A DNA stretch of 64,000 nt from Lentimicrobium sp. (GTDB taxonomy: Bacteria; Bacteroidota; Bacteroidia; Bacteroidales; Lentimicrobiaceae). A program made the position numbers and the translations under genes. Under the pieces are notes generated by a model. That model did not search any database, had not been told where the DNA came from, and saw nothing but the letters and a program-made list of their open reading frames with translations. The stretch lies in assembly GCA_019429275.1 (NCBI GenBank), contig JAHYJC010000017.1, positions 16,529-80,528 on the forward strand, written 5' to 3'. Shown piece after piece: positions 10,701 through 19,261 of the stretch (position 1 is its first letter; every line of letters begins with the position of its first letter).

Positions 10701-11621
10701 ACTACAGGCACAGGAACATTCTCAGATGCCACAATTTTAAACCCTGTTTATACACCCGGGGCCGAAGATGTTGAAGCAGGTATTGTTGAATTCACACTCA
10801 CCGGACTTTCTGCTGCACCCTGTTTTGAATCGATCAGCGTAACTTCGCTTACCATACTTCCACTGCCGGCTGCCTCAATGAGTGGTGATACTGCTTTTTG
10901 TATCGGAGCTACTGTTCCGGTTTCAATTGATCTTGCTGGTGCTGCACCCTGGATTGTTGAAATTGATGGTTACGGTACAATTACCGCAACCGAAACTCCA
11001 TATATATTTGAAGTTACTCCTGAGGTTTCGCAGCAATACAATTTACTATCTGTAACCGATGCTAACGGTTGCACCGGAACCGCAACCGGCACGTTCCAGA
11101 TAACAGTCAACTCTTTCCCTACAGTTTCTCTTACGCCTGATACTTCAGCCTGTTCAAACCATATAGTAACCCTAACTGCTTTGACGGATGCAAATGTTGA
11201 GTTTATGTGGACGCCCGGCAACTATCAAACTCAAAGTATCAGTGTTGATACTATCGGATTTGGCAATGGAACCCACACCTGGACCGTTCAGATAACAGAT
11301 GAAAACGGCTGTGTTTCTTCAGCAACTTCTAATGTTACTTTCAATGATTGTACAGGAATCGATGAATTCGGTAGCAGAAATTTCAGCGTTTATCCTAATC
11401 CTTCTGACGGAAACTTTACCATCAGGTTTGCAAAATTGCCTGAAAAACCAGTGAATATCACAATTTCAGATGTTTCTGAAAAAGAGGTTTACAAACTCGA
11501 AAACAGGGCCGTCTTTGATAATGAATTGAATATTCAGGTTCCCGGACTTGCTGCAGGTGTTTACTTCTTAAAACTGGCCGCAGGCAATGAAATAAATATC
11601 ATACGACTGGTTATTAAATAA
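7704..11621 (+). CDS. Asp-box (BNR/sialidase-like) multidomain T9SS cargo protein
   Basis: 1305 residues from a GTG start; signal peptide 1-22 ending LFAQ. Six Asp-box motifs of the S-x-D-x-G-x-x-W type lie between about residues 135 and 450 (for example STDAGTTW, SDNQGVSW, STNDGVSW, SFDGGTTW). They indicate a BNR beta-propeller as in exo-sialidases and other glycan-active or adhesive proteins. CARDB-like domains with GNNNGLLDFGE and GNGNGRLDPGE follow, then a jelly-roll/MAM-like module closely related to that of the preceding gene, about four PKD/Ig-like repeats, and a T9SS type A C-terminal domain (VYPNPSDGNF). The catalytic Arg triad and Asp/Glu-Tyr pair of true sialidases were not identified, so enzymatic activity is uncertain. 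It starts 27 bp after the C25 gene, probably in one transcript. Confidence 0.88.
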   Translation: MRKNLLLVILALIFATTGLFAQKPKKQLYMPDAPVTDKYKVDTRIDNMAYWRRMASLGLVPVAHEYAAPYGKYTGSQLTGRSVMTDDSPDVPVTTVNSTQSENSIFVNPNNPTSVLNSNNSTPNPVSGIYGANDFWSTDAGTTWDGHVQGAGGSNSGDPTTAISLSGRYYVGYIHSSGGQGVSYSDNQGVSWTPVLVAPSPGGWSSLLDKNHLWIDNSITSLHEGNLYDAWTNFGGSNDTEIEISRSTNDGVSWSSAVNISSAVNAGSHNQGVNVHTGPEGEVYAIWAIYDSWPSDEKAIGLAKSFDGGTTWQPATRIISNIRGIRNSGTGKNMRVNAFPSMAVDISNGPNRGTIYVVWPNIGTPGINTGNDMDVYMIKSTDQGVSWSAPAKVNQDTPGLGKQHYFPWITCDATNGNLSVIYYDDRNVASNQCEVYVSNSINGGESWEDLKVSDVSFTPQPISGLASSYFGDYLGIHAHGRWVYPVWTDNRTGFAMTYVSAFQSGPPPNQPWVIYQSHAINDADGNNNGLLDFGETLNLDITMENIGDQPATAVITTLTSSSSFITITDATEDLGDFEVGEVKSFPLAFELSVASNIPDDEIITFTLTSVDAADSTFISNFNIEAHAPSLQAGNLTISDPAGNGNGRLDPGETATLSILTSNPGNYFSNGVTGILTTSSPFITISNPTVDLGDIGPGILNAVDAEFEISVAPQTPIGHSVSLNYTVSSSLITLNKTYNTPVGLILEDWETGDYTSFAWQFEGTSPWTITTNPVYEGLYSSASGNIGNNQTSEMKVSYEVMNPDTISFYIKVSSEANYDFLSFYIDNALRGQWSGDVNWQQVKFPVDPGEHLFRWVYSKDVSVVGGQDKAWVDFIVFPAPLQTISYAGPDEIICGSETILLNGMATHYVSTLWTTSGDGTFEDSTQLSTFYTPGIADLESGIVILTLSATGPDDQVMTDDLSLSISLPAQVNAGAEALICAGIDVQLEGSGENYTSLNWTTTGTGTFSDATILNPVYTPGAEDVEAGIVEFTLTGLSAAPCFESISVTSLTILPLPAASMSGDTAFCIGATVPVSIDLAGAAPWIVEIDGYGTITATETPYIFEVTPEVSQQYNLLSVTDANGCTGTATGTFQITVNSFPTVSLTPDTSACSNHIVTLTALTDANVEFMWTPGNYQTQSISVDTIGFGNGTHTWTVQITDENGCVSSATSNVTFNDCTGIDEFGSRNFSVYPNPSDGNFTIRFAKLPEKPVNITISDVSEKEVYKLENRAVFDNELNIQVPGLAAGVYFLKLAAGNEINIIRLVIK

Positions 11622-11642
11622 AAGTTTTTTCTGTTATGAAAT

Positions 11643-11680
11643 AGAAGAAGGATGCCCGATGGGTGTCCTTCTTTTATTTA
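11643..11680 (+). terminator. Rho-independent terminator after the BNR gene
   Basis: A 12-bp stem (11646-11657 with 11661-11672, two G-T wobbles) with a GAT loop is followed by TTTATTT. It closes the transcription unit begun upstream of 4227. Confidence 0.8.
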
Positions 11681-11711
11681 GAATTATTATAAATTATCCG
11701 AATTTGCAATA

Positions 11712-11745
11712 TTTCATACTTTTATAAAGATTTTATTTACTTTTG
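11712..11745 (+). promoter_or_regulatory. Promoter of the second C25 peptidase gene
   Basis: TTTCA at 11712 and TACTTTTG at 11738-11745 are 21 bp apart, close to the phylum's -33/-7 consensus. The implied leader is about 80 nt. Confidence 0.5.
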
Positions 11746-11830
11746 CTGATAAGCAGGCGCGTTCATTTTCAACGAATTAAAATACCTGAATGGCCTGTTC
11801 TAACACAAATCCCTTACTAAATCGCAGTCC

Positions 11831-14800
11831 ATGAGAACTTCTTTACCAGATTTCATTTCTAAAAGTTTGTGGGTAAAAATGGTTTATGCCATGATACTCT
11901 CTTTTACTTTTCTGGCCGCTTCCGCATCAGAATTTAAATATCACGACAGTTGGGGGAAAAATGGGTTAAGTCTCAAGCGTCAGAATGCCGATGGCATCGG
12001 TTTGAATTTTTCGATTCAGGAATTCCGGTTTGCTGAACGCGACATCAATGGCATTCAGATGACGGGAATTGAATTTTCGGAATCAATGCTTCAAAACGAC
12101 GAAGGAGCCCCCGATCTGCCGGGTTTTGGAAGGTACATTGCCATTCCGCAGGGTGCCACACCGGTCATAGAAATTGTGAATATGCGCACTGAGCGTTTTA
12201 CTGATGTAGAAATTGCTCCCGCGCCAAGAATTCCGCTTGATACAGATCAGGGTCCGTTGTATTATGAAAAAAATCAGACCATTTATTCAAAAAATGAATT
12301 TTATCCTGCCCAAACGGTTCTTCTGGGCGATTTTTCAAAAATACGGGGTGTCGATGTGGCCATGTTGGGCATTACTCCCTATCAGTATAATCCGGTAACA
12401 AAAGAGCTTATTGTTTATCGCGATATTGAAATTAATATTCGTTTTGAAGGAGGCAATCGTGAGTTTGGTGAAGAAAAATACCGCAACCCTTACTGGGATG
12501 TGATCATGGAAGATGTGATTTTCAATTATTCCTCTTTGCCTGAAATAGATTATAGTTCAAGAGCTGTAAATTACAACAACAGAAGCACAGGTTGGGAATA
12601 TGTAATTATTACCCCAAACAATGAAATATTCACGCAATGGGCTGATTCCATTAAAAAGTTCCGCACAGAAGAAGGCATTTATACAGGAATAGTGAAACTT
12701 TCTGAAATCGGAGAAAATGTTAATGCAGGAATGCTGGAGGCCTATGTAAATCAGGCCTATAATACCTGGGATATTCCCCCGGTAGCCATATTACTGCTTG
12801 GCGACTATGGAACAGCGGCTCAAAACGACAACAGCATCATTTCGCCAATTTATAACAACTATTGCGTTTCAGATAACATTCTGGCCGATGTTAGTGGAAA
12901 TCATATGCCAGATATTGTTTTTGCGCGCATCACAGCCCAGAATGCTGCTCAGCTTGAATCAATGATCGGGCGTTTTCTTAATTATGAGAGAAGGCCTCCA
13001 GTGAATCCGGCATTCTATGCCAATCCTATAACTGCGCTTGGATGGCAAACCGAACGCTGGTTTCAGATTTGCTCTGAAACGGTTGGAGGTTTCTGGAAAA
13101 ACGCATTGGGAAAAACACCGGTTCGAATTAACGAGATTTATCAGGGAACACCAGGTGCCATCTGGTCAACCGCCACAAATACATCAACGGTTGTGGGAGT
13201 ATTCGGCCCCGCCGGGTTGGGTTATATTCCGGCAACACCTTCAGAATTGGGAAACTGGAGTGGCGGAAATGCATCCCAGATTAACAACGCCCTCAATGCC
13301 GGTTCATTTATGCTGATGCATCGCGACCATGGTTATGAGTACGGCTGGGGTGAACCGTCCTATACAAACTCAAGCATAAATGGCCTCACCAATACAGATC
13401 TCAGTTTTATTCTTTCAATTAACTGCCTGACCGGAAAATACAATCATAGTTCAGAAAGTTTTACCGAAAAATTCCACCGTCATACTTTTATGGGCCAACC
13501 TGCCGGAGCACTGGGACTTACAGCAGCATCCGAAGTTTCTTATTCGTTTGTAAATGATGTTTATGTTTGGGGAATGATGGACAATATGTGGCCGGCATTC
13601 ATGCCACAATATGGAGCCGTTCCCGGTCCAAGGGGAATATTGCCTGCCTTCGGCAATGCAGCCGGAAAATATTTCCTGCAGCAGTCGAACTGGCCCTATA
13701 ACACCAACAACAAACAGGTAACCTACAATCTTTTCCATCATCATGGTGATGCTTTCCTGAAGGTGTGTTCAGAGGTTCCACAAAATATTAGTGCAATCTA
13801 CGATACCGAAATTTATGAATCAGAAACTGTATTTACAATAACAGCAACACCCAATTCAAAAGTGTCACTCACTGCTGGTGATGAGATTCTTGGAACCGGT
13901 ACAACAGGTTTTATCGCAACCATTGATATTGCTATCCCCGCTCAGCCTGCAGGGACCCGCATAAAAGTTGTGATCACCAACTCAAATTTCAACCGTTATG
14001 AGGGCTGGGTAGATGTAATTCCGATGGTTACTTCAGCAATGGCAGGCGATGATATGATCATTTGCGAAGGGGTTGAAACTCTACTGAACGGCTCAGCCAA
14101 CAATTATACGTCTCTGTTATGGGAAACCAATGGAAATGGAACTTTCAGCGATGCCTCCATCCTTAATCCGATTTACACGCCATCTGCAGAAGATTATACA
14201 CTTGGATCTGTTGTGCTCTCTCTTACTGCCATGAATCCACAGATTGGTGATTCAACAGACTTTATGAATCTTGCTTTTCAGCCGGCCCCTGTTATTGCTG
14301 CTGAAAATACAGTTAACCTTTGTGCCGGAGAAAGTTTCAATGTGGGAATCATCATTGAGAACCAAACATCTGTCACCTGGTCAACTTCAGGAGATGGTAC
14401 TTTTGATGATCCTGCTAACATTACACCAAATTATACCCCTGGAAACAGTGATATTGAATCAGGTAATGTAGTTCTGACCGTCGCCGCAGCAAACGAATTT
14501 TGTGAGCCAGTTGAATTTCAAATTGAGCTTTTGATACATGCTCTTCCCGAGCCTTTAATTCAGGGCCCTGAATCAGTTTGTCAGTTTGTTCAGGAAGTTG
14601 CTTATATGGCCGCTTCAGAAGGCAATGAATATCTATGGGATGTAACCGGAGGTAGTATCACAGCTGGCCAAAATACAGTTGCACCCACTGTTACATGGGA
14701 AACACCCGGCACAGGTATTATTACCCTTACTGAAACCAATCTTTCTGGTTGCTCACAATCCATCACATTTGAAGTTGAAATCAAAGCAGCACCAACACCG

Positions 14801-15541
14801 GCCATTGGAGGAAACGAAAGGGTATGCGCTAACAGCGAACAAAACATTTATTCCACTCCTGCAGTTGAAGGAAATACTTACGAATGGATTGCCACCGGCG
14901 GAAATATTGTTTCCGGTGCCAACTCACAAGAGGTAACCGTTAACTGGGGAGGAAATGGGAGCGGGCTTCTTACGCTTGTTGAAACCAACGTTTCGAACAC
15001 ATGTGCTTCCCAGGCAGAATTTAATGTTCTGATAAGTTCACCCGAAATAAATTTGGGTGCCGATACCACCATTTGCCTTACACATGTGCTTATGCTCACA
15101 GGACAAAGCGGGTTTAATTCCTATACCTGGTCAACCGGTGAAACCACACAAAGCATACAACTGTCCGGACAAGCACTTGGCATCAGTTCTGCTTCGTATT
15201 CACTTAATATTACTGATGAATTTGGCTGTCTGGGTACAGATGCGATACTGGTCACCGTTGAAGCCTGTACCGGAATCGAAGAAATTTCTGACGTAGCCGG
15301 AATCACAATTCTTCCCAATCCGAGTGATGGTAACTTCACCCTGGAAATGAACAGTGCTGCTTCAGGAAAAACCCACATCAGCATCATTAACACCCAGGGA
15401 AAAGTTCTATATAACAAAAATGTTGTAATTAGCCAATTGTATCACAAGGAAACCCTGCAACTGAATATTGGTAGTGGTGTTTATATGATTAGAATTGAAT
15501 CAGAAATAGGTAGTTTCATAAGGAAACTGGTGATAAATTAG
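11831..15541 (+). CDS. Second C25 (gingipain-like) cysteine peptidase, T9SS-exported
   Basis: 1236 residues with a long N-region signal peptide ending near AASAS (about residue 34). Propeptide-like region to about 245, then the C25 catalytic domain to about 640. His500 in HRDHGYEYGW and Cys532 in SINCLTGKYN are the likely catalytic dyad. The subtype differs from the gene at 4227, since the residues around both catalytic positions are different. An Ig-like domain follows, then several PKD-like repeats (ILNPIYTPSAED and related). A T9SS type A sorting domain (ILPNPSDGNF) occupies the last ~77 residues. It has its own promoter and terminator, so it is regulated separately from the pair upstream. 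A start at the internal Met in MVYAMILSF would also give a signal peptide. Confidence 0.88.
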   Translation: MRTSLPDFISKSLWVKMVYAMILSFTFLAASASEFKYHDSWGKNGLSLKRQNADGIGLNFSIQEFRFAERDINGIQMTGIEFSESMLQNDEGAPDLPGFGRYIAIPQGATPVIEIVNMRTERFTDVEIAPAPRIPLDTDQGPLYYEKNQTIYSKNEFYPAQTVLLGDFSKIRGVDVAMLGITPYQYNPVTKELIVYRDIEINIRFEGGNREFGEEKYRNPYWDVIMEDVIFNYSSLPEIDYSSRAVNYNNRSTGWEYVIITPNNEIFTQWADSIKKFRTEEGIYTGIVKLSEIGENVNAGMLEAYVNQAYNTWDIPPVAILLLGDYGTAAQNDNSIISPIYNNYCVSDNILADVSGNHMPDIVFARITAQNAAQLESMIGRFLNYERRPPVNPAFYANPITALGWQTERWFQICSETVGGFWKNALGKTPVRINEIYQGTPGAIWSTATNTSTVVGVFGPAGLGYIPATPSELGNWSGGNASQINNALNAGSFMLMHRDHGYEYGWGEPSYTNSSINGLTNTDLSFILSINCLTGKYNHSSESFTEKFHRHTFMGQPAGALGLTAASEVSYSFVNDVYVWGMMDNMWPAFMPQYGAVPGPRGILPAFGNAAGKYFLQQSNWPYNTNNKQVTYNLFHHHGDAFLKVCSEVPQNISAIYDTEIYESETVFTITATPNSKVSLTAGDEILGTGTTGFIATIDIAIPAQPAGTRIKVVITNSNFNRYEGWVDVIPMVTSAMAGDDMIICEGVETLLNGSANNYTSLLWETNGNGTFSDASILNPIYTPSAEDYTLGSVVLSLTAMNPQIGDSTDFMNLAFQPAPVIAAENTVNLCAGESFNVGIIIENQTSVTWSTSGDGTFDDPANITPNYTPGNSDIESGNVVLTVAAANEFCEPVEFQIELLIHALPEPLIQGPESVCQFVQEVAYMAASEGNEYLWDVTGGSITAGQNTVAPTVTWETPGTGIITLTETNLSGCSQSITFEVEIKAAPTPAIGGNERVCANSEQNIYSTPAVEGNTYEWIATGGNIVSGANSQEVTVNWGGNGSGLLTLVETNVSNTCASQAEFNVLISSPEINLGADTTICLTHVLMLTGQSGFNSYTWSTGETTQSIQLSGQALGISSASYSLNITDEFGCLGTDAILVTVEACTGIEEISDVAGITILPNPSDGNFTLEMNSAASGKTHISIINTQGKVLYNKNVVISQLYHKETLQLNIGSGVYMIRIESEIGSFIRKLVIN

Positions 15542-15551
15542 TATATCTGCA

Positions 15552-15593
15552 AATAACAAAAAGCCCGTTGTAACTGACGGGCTTTTTGTTATT
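15552..15593 (+). terminator. Strong terminator after the second C25 gene
   Basis: A perfect 17-bp inverted repeat (15552-15568 and 15577-15593) with an 8-nt loop. GC core AGCCCGT/ACGGGCT flanked by A5 and T5 runs, as in a classic intrinsic terminator. Confidence 0.9.
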
Positions 15594-15697
15594 CTGAAAT
15601 TTTTCATGGATTACAAATAACTGAACTGATCATTAATATTTATTTAGCTTAAAAACTTGTAGTATTTTTAATGGCTGTAAGTTTCAATATCTAAAAA

Positions 15698-17755
15698 ATG
15701 GCTGCCCTGGAGAAACCTAAAATTCTGATTGTTGACGATATTGAGGTTAACCTGATCCTATTGGAAACCGTTCTCAGAAAGGAGGATGCTGTTATCCTCA
15801 GGGCAAGCAGCGGTTTTGCAGCCCTTGAAATTTCTGAAGTGAATGACCTTGCACTCATCATCCTTGATGTTTCAATGCCAGGAATGAACGGCTTTGAGTT
15901 GGCTGAACGCATAAGAAACCAGAAAAATAACTCTCTCACTCCTATAATCTTTGTATCAGCCGTTCTTTACGATCAGCAAAGTATTGTAAAGGGCTATCAG
16001 TCAGGAGCCGTGGACTATCTGACCAAGCCATTCAGGAATGAAGTTTTGTTAGGCAAGGTAAGGATGTTTCTTAGCATTCATAAACAAAACAGGGAAATAC
16101 AGCAAACCAGCCTGGCGTTGAAAGAAAGTGTTGACAGGTATCAAAAAGCAGAAAATACGCTGATGTTCCGATATCAGCTGGAACGCATCATATCTCTTGC
16201 TTCGGCCAGATTTTCCGGAAAGTTTGATATTGACAGTTCACTTCAGTTTATGCTGAGCGATCTGGCACAACTATTAAATGCAGCCGACGCCTTGTTTTTT
16301 ACCCTTGATGGGCTGAAATCAGTCAGTCTCATGTCCTCTTCAGATCAGAAAAGCAAATCTTTACCAGAACCTTCCGATTCTTTCGTAAAGGCATTGTTTT
16401 CAGCCAGAGACAACTGTAATGTTTTAATTTATTCCACATCAGAAAATAATCAATGGTATAGTCCCGGAAATAAATTTGAAACAAATACTGATGGAAACGG
16501 AATAGCTATACCGGTTAACTTGTCGGATAAGCCATACGGCTGTATTCTGATAAAGGGATGCAATGATATAGACCTGTTTGAGCATCAGGACGTTTGTTCG
16601 CTTGGAGTTTTCGGCACCATAAGCGGCAACGCTCTCGAAAGAGCTTACACACGGTTAGAACTTGAAAAAAGCGAACAAAAATATCGTAGCTATATTGAAA
16701 ATGCGCCCGATTGCATTCTGGTTACGGAAATAACCGGTGAAATCGTTGAAATCAACAACGCCGCTATCCATCTTTTTGGCATTGAGGCCAATGAATTATT
16801 CAAATACAATCTAAAGGAATTGCTGCAAACCGAAAATGTGACAGGGCAATATCCCGATTTTGAAGGCCTGTTAATAAATAAGAAAAGCCAGGCAGAGTTT
16901 TTTGTAAATAAAGGGAAATCAACATTAATTGTAAAGGCAGAAAGTGTTCAGTTGCCTGATGGAAAATTTCTGATTTTTTGCTCCGATATAACGGCCACCC
17001 GGGAAATGGAAAAACACCTGATCCATACAGAGCGTATGGTTGGTATAGGAGAAATGGCAACAGGCATTGCCCATGAAATCAACCAACCTTTAAATACAAT
17101 TTCTTTTGGTATTGATAATCTGATGCAGGCAATTACAAACAAGCAGGCCGATGAAAATTACATTAAAGAAAAGTCGCGTAAGATTTTTGAAGGCATTCAC
17201 CGAATGCGAACCATCATTGACCACGTACGGACTTTTTCTCGAAGCAACGACGATTATATCAATTCCGAATTCAGCCTGAATGAGAGCATTACCAATGCAA
17301 TATCTCTCGTAAGTGAGCAATATAAGAATCATGGTATTCTGATTGAAACAAGGCTGGCGGCCGACCAGGAAGTTACCATTTCGGGCAACACCTTTAAAAT
17401 GGAACAGGTAATTTTGAATCTGCTGTCAAATTCAAAAGATTCATTTGATGAAATGAAGCCATCAGAAAATCAGACTTTTTCACCCAAAATTGAGGTCTTA
17501 AGCCAAAAAACTGATGGGCTGATTCGGGTAACTGTTTCTGACAATGGTTCGGGTATTTCAGCTGAACACATGGAACACATTACGGCTCCGTTTTTTACAA
17601 CCAAAGAGCCGGGAAAGGGAACCGGACTGGGATTATCCATTTCGTATGGTATTGTAAAGGAGCACAAAGGTGAGATTTCTTTCAAAAGTGAGACCGGAAA
17701 AGGAACAACGGTTACTCTTGAATTTCGCATTAATGACAGGCAAACCGACCAATAA
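15698..17755 (+). CDS. Receiver-GAF-PAS sensor histidine kinase
   Basis: 685 residues, no membrane segment. N-terminal receiver domain (7-125) with phospho-acceptor Asp57 (LIILDVSMPG) and Lys110 (DYLTKPF). A linker and GAF-like region (~150-310) precede a PAS domain (~325-435, IENAPDCILVT). HisKA follows, with His459 in GIAHEINQPLN, then HATPase with N-box LNLLSNSKDS, DNGSGI and GTGLGLS. The receiver at the N terminus suggests the kinase itself receives a phosphate from another histidine kinase and relays it, through its own His, to the regulator encoded 15 bp downstream. It is cytosolic, so the signal is presumably intracellular or passed by a partner. Confidence 0.9.
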   Translation: MAALEKPKILIVDDIEVNLILLETVLRKEDAVILRASSGFAALEISEVNDLALIILDVSMPGMNGFELAERIRNQKNNSLTPIIFVSAVLYDQQSIVKGYQSGAVDYLTKPFRNEVLLGKVRMFLSIHKQNREIQQTSLALKESVDRYQKAENTLMFRYQLERIISLASARFSGKFDIDSSLQFMLSDLAQLLNAADALFFTLDGLKSVSLMSSSDQKSKSLPEPSDSFVKALFSARDNCNVLIYSTSENNQWYSPGNKFETNTDGNGIAIPVNLSDKPYGCILIKGCNDIDLFEHQDVCSLGVFGTISGNALERAYTRLELEKSEQKYRSYIENAPDCILVTEITGEIVEINNAAIHLFGIEANELFKYNLKELLQTENVTGQYPDFEGLLINKKSQAEFFVNKGKSTLIVKAESVQLPDGKFLIFCSDITATREMEKHLIHTERMVGIGEMATGIAHEINQPLNTISFGIDNLMQAITNKQADENYIKEKSRKIFEGIHRMRTIIDHVRTFSRSNDDYINSEFSLNESITNAISLVSEQYKNHGILIETRLAADQEVTISGNTFKMEQVILNLLSNSKDSFDEMKPSENQTFSPKIEVLSQKTDGLIRVTVSDNGSGISAEHMEHITAPFFTTKEPGKGTGLGLSISYGIVKEHKGEISFKSETGKGTTVTLEFRINDRQTDQ

Positions 17756-17770
17756 ATACTACCAGAAAGA

Positions 17771-19150
17771 ATGACCAAAACAAAATTAAGGGTACTTATA
17801 CTTGACGACGAAACAGATTTTTCTGATGAACTCAAGGAGTTTCTGCAACTTCATGATTTTGAAGTATATACTGCCAATACGCCGGGCGAAGGATTTGAAA
17901 GCCTGAGAAGACGCCCTTACGACCTGATGATTTTAGACATCAGGCTTCCCGGAATGAGCGGACTTGACATACTCAAACAGGTGCGAAAATTATATCCTTC
18001 CATGGAAGTGATCATCATTTCCGGACACGGAGATATGGATACGGTAATTCAAGCCATGCGCGACGGAGCCATAGATTACCTCAGGAAACCTTTCCGGCAC
18101 ATCGACATCCAGCTTTCTATTGAGAGAACAGAGAAATACCTTAAACTTTATCGGCAGTTTCGTGAGATTCAGGATAAGCATTCTCTGATTTCATCAGAAC
18201 TGGAGCGAATGATCGACCGGAATTTTATTGGGGAAAGCCGTCCAATCAGACAAGTGCTTGAGCTTGCCAGTACCGCATCAAAATATCCAAACACCAATGT
18301 GCTGATTACCGGAGAAAGCGGAACGGGTAAAGAAATTATTGCCCGCATCATACATTACTCGAGCGGGCAGAAAAGTCATCCTTTTTGTGCTGTAAACAGT
18401 AGCGCTGTTTCAGAGTCGTTGCTCGAAAGCGAATTTTTTGGACATGTCAAAGGTTCATTTACTGGCGCAATCAATGATAAAAAAGGATATTTTGAAGTTG
18501 CAAACGGAGGAACACTTTTTCTTGATGAAATAGCTGACATGCCTTTTGCGCTGCAGGCCAAATTACTGCGCGCCATCGAGGAAAAAAAGATAAAAAGAGT
18601 AGGAGGAACCGACGAAATTCAGGTTGAATTCAGGATAATTGCTGCAACAAATCACGATGTTGAAAACCTGATAGAAAGCAGGCAATTCCGCCTCGATCTT
18701 TTTCACAGGCTAAACACACTAACTATAAGTATTCCGCCGCTTCGCGAAAGGCCGGAAGATATTGAACCCTTGCTGAGGTATTTTGTAAATTATTTTTCGG
18801 AAAAATTAAACAAACCTATACCTAAAATCAGCACACAACTTTTTGAAACCATAAAAGAGTATAGTTTTCCGGGGAATGTTCGCGAACTCAGAAATATGGT
18901 TGAGCGTGCCATGATATTCTGCAATACCCAAACCCTGAGTACGATTGATTTTCAGTTTACCGATAAAAAGGGAATCAAAACCAGTAATGCCGTGGTTTTG
19001 AATCTCGAGGAGCAGGAACAAAATTTAATTCTCACCGCGTTGAACGAATGTGGATACAATCAGGTTATGGCTGCCAAAATGCTGGGAATTTCGCGCGATT
19101 CTCTCATCAGGAGAATGAAAAAGTTCAACATTAAGATTACAAAAGATTAA
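17771..19150 (+). CDS. NtrC-family sigma-54-dependent response regulator
   Basis: 459 residues. Receiver domain (6-120) with Asp56 in LMILDIRLPG; AAA+ sigma-54 interaction domain (~145-380) with Walker A GESGTGKE (from residue 181), Walker B LFLDEIADM and a GSFTGA loop; Fis-type HTH at the C terminus (AAKMLGISRDSLIRRM). It activates transcription at sigma-54 promoters once phosphorylated, most likely by the kinase directly upstream. The GAFTGA loop that contacts sigma-54 reads GSFTGA here. Target genes cannot be assigned, as no -24/-12 element was recognised in the window. Confidence 0.93.
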   Translation: MTKTKLRVLILDDETDFSDELKEFLQLHDFEVYTANTPGEGFESLRRRPYDLMILDIRLPGMSGLDILKQVRKLYPSMEVIIISGHGDMDTVIQAMRDGAIDYLRKPFRHIDIQLSIERTEKYLKLYRQFREIQDKHSLISSELERMIDRNFIGESRPIRQVLELASTASKYPNTNVLITGESGTGKEIIARIIHYSSGQKSHPFCAVNSSAVSESLLESEFFGHVKGSFTGAINDKKGYFEVANGGTLFLDEIADMPFALQAKLLRAIEEKKIKRVGGTDEIQVEFRIIAATNHDVENLIESRQFRLDLFHRLNTLTISIPPLRERPEDIEPLLRYFVNYFSEKLNKPIPKISTQLFETIKEYSFPGNVRELRNMVERAMIFCNTQTLSTIDFQFTDKKGIKTSNAVVLNLEEQEQNLILTALNECGYNQVMAAKMLGISRDSLIRRMKKFNIKITKD

Positions 19151-19207
19151 TAAATAGCCCTGTTTACATTAGCTACACAATTACAAGTCAGGAACGGTTT
19201 AAAAAAG

Positions 19208-19243
19208 AAAAGCCTCCCGGGTATAATAGACCAGAAGGCTTTT
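19208..19243. terminator. Bidirectional hairpin between convergent genes
   Basis: AAAAGCCT (19208-19215) and AGGCTTTT (19236-19243) form an 8-bp stem with A and T runs on both sides. It can serve both the regulator (+) and the metallopeptidase (-). The loop is long (20 nt), so efficiency is uncertain. Confidence 0.55.
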
Positions 19244-19261
19244 AATACAGATAATAACTGT

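Noticed and set aside
7704..11621. Calling the Asp-box protein a sialidase
   Set aside because: Asp-boxes occur in many propellers; the sialidase Arg triad and the FRIP-type motif were not found.
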